Source of the DNA: Chitinophaga silvatica
Lineage (GTDB): Bacteria > Bacteroidota > Bacteroidia > Chitinophagales > Chitinophagaceae
Length of the DNA: 64,000 nucleotides
NCBI RefSeq assembly: GCF_003419895.1
Contig: NZ_QPMM01000001.1
Coordinates: 620,001 to 684,000, forward strand
Direction: 5' to 3'
A program made the position numbers and the translations under genes. The notes below the pieces were generated by a model. It was not told where the DNA came from. It saw only the letters and a program-made list of their open reading frames with translations, and searched no databases. Shown piece by piece: positions 27,641 to 36,632 of this stretch. Position 1 is the stretch's first letter. The number at the start of each line of letters is the position of its first letter.

Positions 27641-28609
27641 ATGAAAAGAATATATTATCTCACAGGGTTGTTACTTGTTACTATAATAAGCGCTTGTAAC
27701 AAAGAGTGGGAAAATGAGCTCTTCACAAAATATGTGGCTTTCACTAAAAATGGCGTAGTACAGATTGCCGTTAAGTATAAAGAAGAAGGAGGAAAAATCC
27801 CTGTAAAGATTCCGATAGTATTGAGTGGTTCCACAGCTAATAGTAACGATGTTCAGGTAACAATTGCCTTAGACAAGGATACCATTCAGAACCTGAATTT
27901 CGATAGGTTCAGACTCCGCGAAGATCTTTATTTTAAAGAGTTGCCTACAGATTTCTATAACTTTGAGTCGCTTACCGCAACAATTCCCAAAGGGGCAAAT
28001 ACGAGCTACCTGGTTCTGGATTTGAAACTGGAGGGGATAGACCTGGTTAATAAATACATCTTACCTATCCAGATTGTTAGTACATCTTTATATAGTCCAT
28101 CTCCTCTGAAACACTATAAAAAGTCACTTATTAATATTGTGCCGTTCAATGATTATTCGGGAAGATACTCGGTATCAGGCGCAGTATGGGATAGAACCAG
28201 AGATGAACGGAGTCAGATTGCTCTTACTGTTCCTTACAGAAATACATGGGTGGTGAATGAAAAAAGCATCTTCTTTTATGCAGGAGTATCAGAAGAAGAA
28301 GCGGTAGACAGAGCAACTTATAAGCTTAAAGCTATCTTCAACAGCGATAGTACAGTTACTCTGTCGTCCGATAATCCAGATATTCACTTTTCTCAGCAAA
28401 AAGGAACTTTCACTGTAAGTAAAAGAATGGATGATGTACAGCCTTATCTGGAAAAGACATATACTACTGTATATCTCGAATACCAATATGACGATATAAC
28501 GAATCCTTCCTATCCCTTAAAGTATAGATATGCAGGCTCCATGGTATTGGAGAGAGTCAAGAATATACAGATTCCGGAGGAAGACCAGCAAGTACAAATA
28601 ATAGAATAA
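27641..28609 (+). CDS. DUF1735-type SusCD-associated lipoprotein
   Basis: This 322-residue protein has a lipobox TIISAC (Cys19) and is probably surface exposed. The N-terminal part (about 28-150) with a beta-sandwich ending in LKLEGIDLVNKYILPIQIV fits DUF1735 (BT_3987-like) proteins. The C-terminal half (about 160-310), starting at DYSGRYSVSG, is a lipocalin-like beta domain of the DUF4361/DUF4973 kind, which of the two I cannot decide. Such proteins are accessory glycan-binding components of SusCD loci. It is the last gene before a strong terminator and lies 37 bp behind susD. Confidence 0.82.
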   Translation: MKRIYYLTGLLLVTIISACNKEWENELFTKYVAFTKNGVVQIAVKYKEEGGKIPVKIPIVLSGSTANSNDVQVTIALDKDTIQNLNFDRFRLREDLYFKELPTDFYNFESLTATIPKGANTSYLVLDLKLEGIDLVNKYILPIQIVSTSLYSPSPLKHYKKSLINIVPFNDYSGRYSVSGAVWDRTRDERSQIALTVPYRNTWVVNEKSIFFYAGVSEEEAVDRATYKLKAIFNSDSTVTLSSDNPDIHFSQQKGTFTVSKRMDDVQPYLEKTYTTVYLEYQYDDITNPSYPLKYRYAGSMVLERVKNIQIPEEDQQVQIIE

Positions 28610-28628
28610 AATAGGTTGATAAAGGCAG

Positions 28629-28666
28629 AAAAAGCTCACTGATGAATTTCGGTGAGCTTTTTTTTT
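28629..28666 (+). terminator. Terminator of the SusCD operon
   Basis: AAAGCTCAC (28631-28639) pairs with GTGAGCTTT (28652-28660) around a 12-nt loop, followed by a run of nine T residues in total. It lies 20 bp behind the stop codon of the DUF1735-type gene. Confidence 0.85.
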
Positions 28667-28788
28667 ATCGATGTTTTTTTAGGTTGATTAATAAATTTAT
28701 TCTACTTGAAATAGTAAAAAATCGACGTCATTTCATGATTGTTTTAATTGTGATCATTGACAATGATAAATTTCTTGGTTGGGTCGGC

Positions 28789-28796
28789 TAACTTTG
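28789..28796 (+). promoter_or_regulatory. Candidate -7 element upstream of the DUF1444-like gene
   Basis: TAACTTTG fits TAnnTTTG and would start transcription near 28803, leaving an 89-nt leader. No -33 TTG at 19-21 nt distance was found, so the call is weak. Confidence 0.3.
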
Positions 28797-28891
28797 AAAG
28801 GTAAAGTATTTCGTGAATTGTAAAAAGTTGTATTTTAGTTTTTAATTGTTTGAATTTAATTCGCAACACTAACTAAAACGACCGTGTTTTT

Positions 28892-29638
28892 ATGGGATTC
28901 CTGAAGAAACTATTTGGTAAATCCGAATCTAATAATCCACCTGCTCCCGATATCGAAAAAGATAAGGTACCTGTTTTTCCAATGATCAAGGATGCCCGAT
29001 GGAAAGGAATGCCTTATGCTGAGTATATCCCTTTTGTAAAATGGAATGATACCCTTGATCTTGCCCTTGTTTTTGTGCAGGATGCCGGCGATAAGTTTGA
29101 ATACATTACGAAAACGGATTTGGAAAATGAAGCCATAAGGGAGAACTTCAACAAATGGCAGGATAATATTAATAACTACCCTTATGAATTTGAAGTATCC
29201 GAAGAATTGAATGGCAGGGTAATTATGGCACCGGGAGAAGACCATAGTTCTGAAAAAATATTATCACCCGCTTTTCTCGCAGAGGCATGCAAAAGACTGA
29301 AAACCGATAAGATTATTATATCAGCCCCACGTAGAAGATGCCTTATGATTACTAGCTACCATGAAGATTTTCTGATGCTGGAAACATTCTTCTATCTTCA
29401 TTTTATAGCTTTCAGGGAGGAAGATTACGGAAATGAGTTGATTACTGAAATGGTATTTGTGGCAGATGAAAATAAGTTGCAATATGCTGTGCCGCTTGGC
29501 TTCAGAATCAACCTGTATGAGAAAGATGGGCAGAAACGTCTCTCATATTCTACATCAGATGATTTGTTTGATGAAAATGATCAGATCAATTTTCAAAAAA
29601 TTATAGAAAGAAATAAAATTCGGGTATTGCTACCTTAA
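28892..29638 (+). CDS. DUF1444-like protein of unknown function
   Basis: This 248-residue cytoplasmic protein has no signal peptide. After a basic, low-complexity start (MGFLKKLFGKSE) it shows a pattern that resembles DUF1444 (YtpQ-like): WNDTLDLALVFVQD, then ITKTDLENEAIRENFNKW, and the hallmark-like IIISAPRRRCLMITSY followed by an aromatic helix. The match is by eye and may be superficial. It stands alone between a terminator and a convergent gene. Confidence 0.6.
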   Translation: MGFLKKLFGKSESNNPPAPDIEKDKVPVFPMIKDARWKGMPYAEYIPFVKWNDTLDLALVFVQDAGDKFEYITKTDLENEAIRENFNKWQDNINNYPYEFEVSEELNGRVIMAPGEDHSSEKILSPAFLAEACKRLKTDKIIISAPRRRCLMITSYHEDFLMLETFFYLHFIAFREEDYGNELITEMVFVADENKLQYAVPLGFRINLYEKDGQKRLSYSTSDDLFDENDQINFQKIIERNKIRVLLP

Positions 29639-29685
29639 TACCAGATTTTTAGAAAGTAGATATTCTTTACCAGGTATTTAAAATG

Positions 29686-29718
29686 AAAAAGGACAGATGC
29701 AAGAATGCATGCTGTCCT
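29686..29718 (-). terminator. Terminator of the distal phosphodiesterase gene
   Basis: AGGACAG (29690-29696) pairs with CTGTCCT (29712-29718), with an inner ATGC/GCAT stem and one bulged G. On the minus strand the hairpin is followed by TTTTT. It lies 28 bp beyond the stop of the gene ending at 29747. Confidence 0.75.
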
Positions 29719-29746
29719 CGTCAAAAGGGGCAACGAGATACTTATC

Positions 29747-31009
29747 TTACTTCAGAATAGATTGTAGGACTTCTTTTCTCCCATCAACAGGCATTGTAAT
29801 ATCTAACCCCAGTAAAGTGGTGATTAGTGGGTATACATGAATATTTTCAAATGTTGGAATTTGTAAATTGGATTTAAAAGCCGGACCCCAGGCCATAAAA
29901 GTTGCCTGCATATCTTTTACGGTTGCAGGATCAAACCCATGGTAGCCTATTCCTGGTTTTTTTTCTGAAAAAACATAAGGCCATTCCGGAACCAGCAAAA
30001 TATCTCCGATTCTGTTTAATCTGTCATCTGCTTCTCCATAATGAAAAGATGCCGGAGTATTGCTTTTTAAATATACTTTAAAGTGATTTTCCTGTTGTTT
30101 AAGTTGATTATAAACATACAAAATATCTGCTTTATTTTTAGCATGTAATACCATCATTGTTCCGGAAGAAGGAATAATAAATTTGGAGGTATCTATTGCA
30201 GAAGGCATTGGTATAGGATGGTCTCTGTCTACACTGGTCATACCATGGTCGGACACAAAAAGGAAATTGACAGGTAACCCGGTTTCCTTTACAGCTATGG
30301 TAAGCAGATTAATAATTGAATCCACAGATTTCACTGCAGCAGCAGTTTCCGGGGCATCCGGACCATAACGATGGCCTGCATGGTCGGGCTCTGACAAATA
30401 GAAGGTTATCAGGTGTGGTCGTTTTTCTTCAGGTAATGAAAGCCAGTTTTTTACAATATTGATTCTTTTGTCGATGCTTATTTTATCATTGAAATTATAG
30501 TAATAAGTAGGTCTTATTCCATTTACAGCAGCTTCACTGCCTACCCAAAACATGCTTGCACTCAATGTTTGCTGCTGCTCGGCCAGTACCCATAATGGCA
30601 CTCCTCCATACCATGAACCATCTCTTACTTTAGCTTTATCTCCCATTGAATAGGTAGCATTCTTAAGAGAGTCGTAAAAGGTATTATTCACTAGTCCATG
30701 ATGAGAGGGATATAAACCGGTAGCAATAGTATAGTGATTAGGAAATGTTACACTAGGAAAAGAAGGAAGCATTGCTGTTGCGCGAACACCTTGTTGCCCC
30801 AGCCGGATTAAATTGTCTGCATGGTATTTTTCAGCATAATCGGCCCTGAATCCATCTGCAGAAATAAGAATTACATAGGGCTTCTGTTGTGCAGCTACAC
30901 TGTTTACCCGATCAGCAATTACATGCTCAATTGTATCCTGTTGGCCATAGGCTATTCCACCTGAAAGTAATATCAGTGTAAGGAATGACTTTAAATTTAA
31001 ACGCTTCAT
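29747..31009 (-). CDS. Secreted ectonucleotide pyrophosphatase/phosphodiesterase-like enzyme
   Basis: This 420-residue protein has a signal peptide (1-23, ending AYGQQ) and belongs to the alkaline phosphatase superfamily, nucleotide pyrophosphatase/phosphodiesterase (NPP) branch. Metal ligand Asp52 is in LISADGFRADY. The predicted nucleophile Thr88 lies in SVTFPNHYT. Further ligands appear in SEPDHAGHRYGP and VSDHGMTSV, and in GIGYHGFDP near the end. Such enzymes hydrolyse nucleotides, dinucleotides or phospholipid head-group diesters. It is the last gene of the minus-strand locus 29747-36430 but sits behind a terminator, so it may also have its own promoter. Confidence 0.92.
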   Translation of the reverse strand: MKRLNLKSFLTLILLSGGIAYGQQDTIEHVIADRVNSVAAQQKPYVILISADGFRADYAEKYHADNLIRLGQQGVRATAMLPSFPSVTFPNHYTIATGLYPSHHGLVNNTFYDSLKNATYSMGDKAKVRDGSWYGGVPLWVLAEQQQTLSASMFWVGSEAAVNGIRPTYYYNFNDKISIDKRINIVKNWLSLPEEKRPHLITFYLSEPDHAGHRYGPDAPETAAAVKSVDSIINLLTIAVKETGLPVNFLFVSDHGMTSVDRDHPIPMPSAIDTSKFIIPSSGTMMVLHAKNKADILYVYNQLKQQENHFKVYLKSNTPASFHYGEADDRLNRIGDILLVPEWPYVFSEKKPGIGYHGFDPATVKDMQATFMAWGPAFKSNLQIPTFENIHVYPLITTLLGLDITMPVDGRKEVLQSILK

Positions 31010-31037
31010 TATGAATTGCAGTATTTGAGACTGAACG

Positions 31038-31082
31038 AAAAATAAAAAGACGATATACCGGATATTTCCGGCATATCGTCTT
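31038..31082 (-). terminator. Terminator behind the 167-residue lipoprotein gene
   Basis: AAGACGATAT (31047-31056) pairs with ATATCGTCTT (31073-31082); after an A/C mismatch, CCGG (31058-31061) pairs with CCGG (31068-31071). On the minus strand a T-rich tract follows (31048-31038). It separates the TonB receptor/lipoprotein unit from the distal phosphodiesterase gene. Confidence 0.8.
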
Positions 31083-31090
31083 CTGCATTA

Positions 31091-31594
31091 TTATTTCATA
31101 GTGATAAACTTCGTTTGGGAAACAACAGCCTTGTTTTTATCATCTTTTGTACGAACATAGATGAACAGGCTGTAAGTTTTTCCTGTTGCGAGTTTGCTAA
31201 GCTTCAAATTCAGATTACCTGAAAATGTATTGGTATTGGGATAAGTAGATGGAGTAAATACAGTAGATACACCATTGTTTCCTGTGGCTGCCGATGCATT
31301 CACATTCCAGCTGGCAAAATGAACACTATCTACCAAACTGGGTTTACCTGTTGCCGGTGCATCGTACCAGGCAAAATCCAACGTTCCGGGATCGGCTTTG
31401 GTTAATGCGCCGCCAAATGTTACCTGGATTACGTCTCCAACCGCAAAAGGACCAGTTTGTTTAATTAATCCTACACTGGTTATTTCAATGGTAGGTAATG
31501 CCTTTTCCAATTCTGCTTTTATCATATCGTTGTTCTTTGTACAGGAGAACAGCGTAAAGAGTAGAGCAGCGGATAAATATGATATCTTTTTCAT
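31091..31594 (-). CDS. Small lipoprotein of unknown function
   Basis: This 167-residue protein has a lipobox FTLFSC (Cys18). The rest is a predicted beta-sandwich without a recognised motif, with VGDVIQVTFGGALTKADPGTLDFAWYDA and a C-terminal YSLFIYVRTKDDKNKAV that resembles an immunoglobulin-like fold. It starts 19 bp behind the TonB-dependent receptor gene and is followed by a terminator, so it is almost certainly co-transcribed with the receptor and may help it capture substrate. Its position corresponds to that of SusD-like partners, but it is much shorter and unrelated in sequence. Confidence 0.75.
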   Translation of the reverse strand: MKKISYLSAALLFTLFSCTKNNDMIKAELEKALPTIEITSVGLIKQTGPFAVGDVIQVTFGGALTKADPGTLDFAWYDAPATGKPSLVDSVHFASWNVNASAATGNNGVSTVFTPSTYPNTNTFSGNLNLKLSKLATGKTYSLFIYVRTKDDKNKAVVSQTKFITMK

Positions 31595-31613
31595 GATAAT
31601 AGTAATGTATTAA

Positions 31614-34600
31614 TTAGAAAGAATAACGGGCACCTAACTGCATAGACCAGGTACTTGAACCGCTGTTAACATTCTGAGTAGGTGTAGTGTATAATACACC
31701 GTTGTTGTTTTGCATACGGTAAACAGGAACTCCCTCAGCATTAATATTCTTAAGTGCAAGCGGCTGAGTAGTAGTTGTAGCTTTTTGAATGCCCCAGTAT
31801 TTATTTAAAAGGTTAGGCAGATTCAGGATATCTGCAGAGAATTGCAAGGTATGTCTTGTTTTCCCAGATTTAATATAGAACTCCTGTAAGAAACGTGCAG
31901 CAACATCGTTATACCATGGCATTATTCCACCGTTTCTCTCAGTATATTGTCCACGGCGCTTGCTCAGGTAAGGAGAGTTGTTAATGAATTTATCCAGAGC
32001 TGCAGCCTGTTGTTCTGGCGTAAAGGTATATGTAACACCATTCACAGTTGCACTATAAGGATCGAATAATAACTCGGTCGCTTTCTTAGGTACATACATC
32101 AGATCCTGGTTATTACCATCACCATTTAAGTCACCATTGATTCTGTAGGTAATGTTACCTGAAGGTGCTCCCTGGTAGATGAGGGAAACAGTTGTAGCTG
32201 CGTGTTTCAGATACTCAAATCTGTATGAAAGCATGCTCACGATTCTGTGGCGCGATACAGATGAAGAAGGATTCAGCTCAAGATCATTGCTGGTACCAAC
32301 AGTAGCATTGGAGTTCCAGATAGAGTAGGCCTGAGAACCAGAGTTACCGGAGATATCCTTGGCTTTAGTATAGGTATAGGCTACCGAACCGTAGAAACCT
32401 TTCGCAAAAGCCTTATTCAGTTGTGTAGTCAGGGCATATGAATATCCTTTATTAGTATTCTCAAGAATAACGGCAGAACCAATGTTTGGATAGATGTATC
32501 TGTCGGTATTCAAAGTAGAAACGTAACGTGGTCTGTTATCCGGGCCGTTTAAGATACCGGTTGCTTCTTTCAGGTTGGCATTTCGCATTCTTACTGCATT
32601 GATATCTTTTGTAATTAAGCCTTCAATAGTAAAGCTGTAGCCATTACCCAGGTTTTTATCAATAGCCAGGTCTGTTCTGAAGATCTGAGGGAATTTGAAG
32701 TTAGGGTCTACCATTACGATATTGGTCGGAATGGAGGTTCCTGCAACAGGAGGGAATAATTTGGAATAGGCATCCACCTTAGGGTCAAATTTCATCTTAT
32801 TCAACTGCTCAAGGTCATCCGGGTTAGTGTTTTTCAATGCTACGCTATTTTGGTACATACCAGAGTTGGTAGGCATATTAGTCAACCACACGAATGGACC
32901 CATACCATTGAAGATACCGGTGCTTCCACGGATAATGAGCGATTTATCTCCCAATACATCCCATCTTGCTCCAATGCGTGGAGATAAAGTAACTCTCGGG
33001 CTTGGCCATTGACCATTGTAATGAGTCATATTCCCATCCTTGTCAGGGAAAGTCAATGCAGTAATTGCCGGGTTTTCCAATGCATTTTCCAGGTAAACAG
33101 GTTTGTCTGCACGTAATCCCAGGGTCACTTTCAATCTGTTGTTTACTTTGATCTCGTCCTGTGCATAGAGGGAAGCCTGACCATATTTCAATTCAGCAGA
33201 GTAAACAGCCGACTTTCCAGGAACCATTGAATATGCATAGGAGTAATATAAAGGCGGATTATCAGCCATGAAATCACTCAGGGAGTTGTAGATATAATAG
33301 CTCTGTGCTCCGGGCATGAACATATTACCAACCATCTGATATTCATAGGAGAAACCTGCAGTGAGAGAGTGTTTACCAGTATAGTATGAGAAGTTGTCGG
33401 TAACACTCCATACTTTATTGATCACGTCATTATTGAAGCTATATGGCTCATATCCAAAGCTCATGTAGTTATGTGGAATGGTGGTACCATCAAAGATTTC
33501 AACAAATGGAAATGCAGCACTATTGGTAATTCTTGTATCCTGTACTTTACTGTTTGTCAGTAATAAGCTGTTTGAGATTTTACCATAAGTACTGTTTAGC
33601 TCAAGTGTACCGGTTTTTACAGTATGCTTAAAACCATAAACAGAGTTGGAGAAAACCATCGACTTATTACTCAATCTGCTGTTAGGAAGAGTAGAGAGTG
33701 AAGAAGTAGTTCCCGGAAGTGAGAATCCGCCGCCACCAATGATAGATGAAGCATTGATAGATGATGGATCTTCATTACTTACAAAGTCGCTGTATTTGGC
33801 AGTAAGTTTATTATGGTTGTTAATGTTCCAGTCAACCTTCGCGATATATTTGTAGTTCGATTTCGCGGCGGTAGGGTAATTGTCATACACGCCAGGATCA
33901 TAACCATATTTTTCTTTCAGGTATGTAGCCAGTTTAGCAAGTGAATCAATCGGTGTAGAGGAAATATTTCCTGAATTAGTGCTTCCTGTTGCAACATAGT
34001 TGGTAATTCTGGAGCCACTATTGATTTCATATTCTCCATTTACAAAGAAGAATAGTTTGTTTTTGATGATTGGCCCACCGATGCTACCACCGTAAGATTT
34101 TTTGGAAGAAGAGGTGGCAGGGTCCAGTTTAAGATCTCCAACATTACGGCCATTGAATGACTGGTCGCGGTAGAATCCATAAACAGTACCATGAAATTCA
34201 TTGGTACCGCTTTTAGTAACAGCATTGATACCGGCGCCAGTGAAGCCCGACTGACGTACGTCTACCGGTGCAATGTTTACAGAAATTTCATCGAAAGCAT
34301 CGAGGGAAATAGGAGAGGCACCACCACCAGGTAATGGATCAGTGCTTAAACCAAAGCTGTTGTTTAAGTTTGCACCATCTACCTTCAGATTATTGTAGTA
34401 TCCACTTCTTCCGGCAAATGAGTTACCACCATTGGATTGTGGTGTAAGCTTGGTGAAGTCTGTGATACTACGGTTGTAGCTAGGCAGGGAGGCAAGCATT
34501 CTTGAATCTATAACGGTAGCGGCACCACTTTTTTCGGTTGCCCCCTTACGTTTTACGGATGTTGAACTAATTGTTATACCAGCCAGCTCCTTAGTATCGG

Positions 34601-34931
34601 AACCTAAATTAATAACCACGTCATAAGGTTCTCCTAATAATACGGTGAAACCTTCTACAGTTTGTGGTTTAAATCCGATGTAGTTTACTTTTAACAGGTA
34701 AGGACCTCCAATTCTTACGCTGCTAAGGGTGAAAGAACCATTCCTTAATGTACGGTTCATATATCGGGTGCCTGAAGGCTGATGGACCAGTGTAATACTG
34801 GCGCCCTCAATTCCTTTGCCATCAGGACCTTTTACAGTACCGGTTACCGAACCGGTAGTTACCTGTGCCATCATTGCCAGTGGCAATAAAAATAGGCATA
34901 GCAAAAAAAGTAATGCTTTTTTCTTTAGCAT
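31614..34931 (-). CDS. Oar-like TonB-dependent receptor
   Basis: This 1105-residue outer membrane protein has a signal peptide (1-22, ending AMMAQ), a carboxypeptidase regulatory-like domain (about 25-110, with GTVKGPDGKGIEGASI), a plug region (about 125-235, with NNLKVDGANLNNSFG) and a long barrel ending in an aromatic (QLGARYSF). The arrangement is that of Oar-like receptors, which work without a SusD partner. It lies 65 bp behind one secreted phosphodiesterase gene and 19 bp ahead of a lipoprotein gene, which suggests uptake of a phosphoester or its breakdown product. Confidence 0.92.
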   Translation of the reverse strand: MLKKKALLFLLCLFLLPLAMMAQVTTGSVTGTVKGPDGKGIEGASITLVHQPSGTRYMNRTLRNGSFTLSSVRIGGPYLLKVNYIGFKPQTVEGFTVLLGEPYDVVINLGSDTKELAGITISSTSVKRKGATEKSGAATVIDSRMLASLPSYNRSITDFTKLTPQSNGGNSFAGRSGYYNNLKVDGANLNNSFGLSTDPLPGGGASPISLDAFDEISVNIAPVDVRQSGFTGAGINAVTKSGTNEFHGTVYGFYRDQSFNGRNVGDLKLDPATSSSKKSYGGSIGGPIIKNKLFFFVNGEYEINSGSRITNYVATGSTNSGNISSTPIDSLAKLATYLKEKYGYDPGVYDNYPTAAKSNYKYIAKVDWNINNHNKLTAKYSDFVSNEDPSSINASSIIGGGGFSLPGTTSSLSTLPNSRLSNKSMVFSNSVYGFKHTVKTGTLELNSTYGKISNSLLLTNSKVQDTRITNSAAFPFVEIFDGTTIPHNYMSFGYEPYSFNNDVINKVWSVTDNFSYYTGKHSLTAGFSYEYQMVGNMFMPGAQSYYIYNSLSDFMADNPPLYYSYAYSMVPGKSAVYSAELKYGQASLYAQDEIKVNNRLKVTLGLRADKPVYLENALENPAITALTFPDKDGNMTHYNGQWPSPRVTLSPRIGARWDVLGDKSLIIRGSTGIFNGMGPFVWLTNMPTNSGMYQNSVALKNTNPDDLEQLNKMKFDPKVDAYSKLFPPVAGTSIPTNIVMVDPNFKFPQIFRTDLAIDKNLGNGYSFTIEGLITKDINAVRMRNANLKEATGILNGPDNRPRYVSTLNTDRYIYPNIGSAVILENTNKGYSYALTTQLNKAFAKGFYGSVAYTYTKAKDISGNSGSQAYSIWNSNATVGTSNDLELNPSSSVSRHRIVSMLSYRFEYLKHAATTVSLIYQGAPSGNITYRINGDLNGDGNNQDLMYVPKKATELLFDPYSATVNGVTYTFTPEQQAAALDKFINNSPYLSKRRGQYTERNGGIMPWYNDVAARFLQEFYIKSGKTRHTLQFSADILNLPNLLNKYWGIQKATTTTQPLALKNINAEGVPVYRMQNNNGVLYTTPTQNVNSGSSTWSMQLGARYSF

Positions 34932-34996
34932 AAGAGCAACTTTTAGTTAATTTAGAGATAGATAGTTAGACTGAGTTGTTGACCGTGATCAGTAGA

Positions 34997-36430
34997 TTAT
35001 TTCTCTTCCGTCTTGTTATTTATATTTCCGTTTACAACCTGGTTGTAACCACGATTGGATGATGATTTAATAATACCTGGTAATAGTATTCCATCAATCG
35101 AGTTAAAGGAGAGGCCAAGTAATTTGCTTATTACAGGTGCTATATCTTCCAGCCCCATTTTATTTATTACAGTGCCTTTACTGATGCCTGCACCATAAGC
35201 GATAAAGCCAGTTTCTATATGTTGAAAGTCAGGGAAGAAGCCATGTGTTCCACCGCGTCCGGCTTTTAGAAGGTCTCCGGTAGATGAACCTGAAATGGAA
35301 ACACCTTCTATGCATGCAATTGCTAGAGCAGCATTAGGATCGGCACCAATTTTATCCATTTCGGCTCTGTTTACCACACGGAATAATTTCTTTACAGCAG
35401 GAGGGAGGCTGTCTAAAAGGGATTGTACTTTTAGCAGAGTTTTGTTATCATTCTTATTTTTAAGATGCAGAAATGCTGAGCCACCGGCACTATGGAACAT
35501 TGCTTTCCAGTTATCTTTTTCACGACCGGCCGGTAGAAGTCCGCTTTGCGCCAGCAAAACATTTGGAGAGAAGCTGGTATGAATATCAGAAAACCCATGA
35601 TCTCCGGTAACAATGATAGTTGTACTATCTGCTATTCCAGCAGCTTGTAATGCTTCCATAATATTGCTTACAGCATGGTCTGCAGAGGCCAGGGCTTTAT
35701 AAACAGATTCACCGTTTCTGCCTTCAGAATGTTCGGCATGATCTACGCAAACAATATGTACGGCTGTGAAGTTAGGTTTGTATTTTTTTAGCAGGTAGGC
35801 TGCCATTCTGCTTAGGTTCTCGTCTATTGCCAGGTTATTCAGGTTCATCTGGCTATAGTTTAATTTACCGGTAGCATTTTGTTGAATTTCATCGAATAAT
35901 CCGGCTGGTGTAACATGCGGATTGATAGATACAGTACCGTTCTTATCACTTTCCCATGCTTCAGGAATATTATAATCTATTGGAGCTCCAACAGAAACAG
36001 GCCATGAAACACAGGCGGTAGTTAATCCGGCATCATGTGCGGCATCCCATAGGGTAGGTGTCTGAATAAATTTCTCTTCGCGATACCATTTATTGGTGGA
36101 ACCTGAATCAGAAAAGATGGTATTGTAATATATACCGTGGCGTGCAGGCATGGCACCGGTAATTATAGTGGTATGTGATGGATAAGTTAATGTTGGAAAT
36201 ACTCCTCTTACTCCATCGGCATAAGTACCGTTATTTTTCAGAAAACGAAGGTTAGGTGTAGGCCAGGCCTGATCGAGGTAAAACTCCGGGCGTAAACCGT
36301 CTATACTAATAAGTACAACATATTTCGACAACTTTGCTGATCCATTATCATTGCGTTGTTGTGCAAATGTTGGCAATTTAAATAGTAATAAAAGAAGGCA
36401 TACGGATAAAGGTAATTTACTCATCCTCAT
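34997..36430 (-). CDS. Secreted alkaline phosphatase superfamily phosphodiesterase (NPP-like)
   Basis: This 477-residue protein has a signal peptide (1-24, ending TFAQQ). Asp44 in LISIDGLRPEF is a metal ligand and Thr82 in TLTYPSHTT is the predicted nucleophile; further ligands lie in VCVDHAEHSEG and VTGDHGFSD, and near the end in GRGGTHGFFPD. It is a nucleotide pyrophosphatase/phosphodiesterase-type enzyme, homologous to but clearly diverged from the one at 29747-31009. It is the first gene of the unit with the Oar-like receptor, so it probably feeds that receptor. A spacer of about 200 bp separates it from the Crp/Fnr-like gene. Confidence 0.92.
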   Translation of the reverse strand: MRMSKLPLSVCLLLLLFKLPTFAQQRNDNGSAKLSKYVVLISIDGLRPEFYLDQAWPTPNLRFLKNNGTYADGVRGVFPTLTYPSHTTIITGAMPARHGIYYNTIFSDSGSTNKWYREEKFIQTPTLWDAAHDAGLTTACVSWPVSVGAPIDYNIPEAWESDKNGTVSINPHVTPAGLFDEIQQNATGKLNYSQMNLNNLAIDENLSRMAAYLLKKYKPNFTAVHIVCVDHAEHSEGRNGESVYKALASADHAVSNIMEALQAAGIADSTTIIVTGDHGFSDIHTSFSPNVLLAQSGLLPAGREKDNWKAMFHSAGGSAFLHLKNKNDNKTLLKVQSLLDSLPPAVKKLFRVVNRAEMDKIGADPNAALAIACIEGVSISGSSTGDLLKAGRGGTHGFFPDFQHIETGFIAYGAGISKGTVINKMGLEDIAPVISKLLGLSFNSIDGILLPGIIKSSSNRGYNQVVNGNINNKTEEK

Positions 36431-36632
36431 AAGTCATGATTTAGATTGTGCGTTGATTAAAACGTCCTTGACATTAAGAAGATGCAAAGTAAATACACAT
36501 AAAATCAGCAGGGGTCAACGAAAGATCACCAAATAGTTACTTAAACATTAAACGTGTTAGATTCTTACAGGAATATAGAAATTTTTGTTAAAATAGTTAA
36601 ACCATGCGGCCGAAACAGCTATTAAGTGTATT

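Noticed and set aside
28670..28891. Small RNA or riboswitch in the AT-rich leader of the DUF1444-like gene
   Set aside because: No stable hairpin or conserved aptamer pattern was seen.
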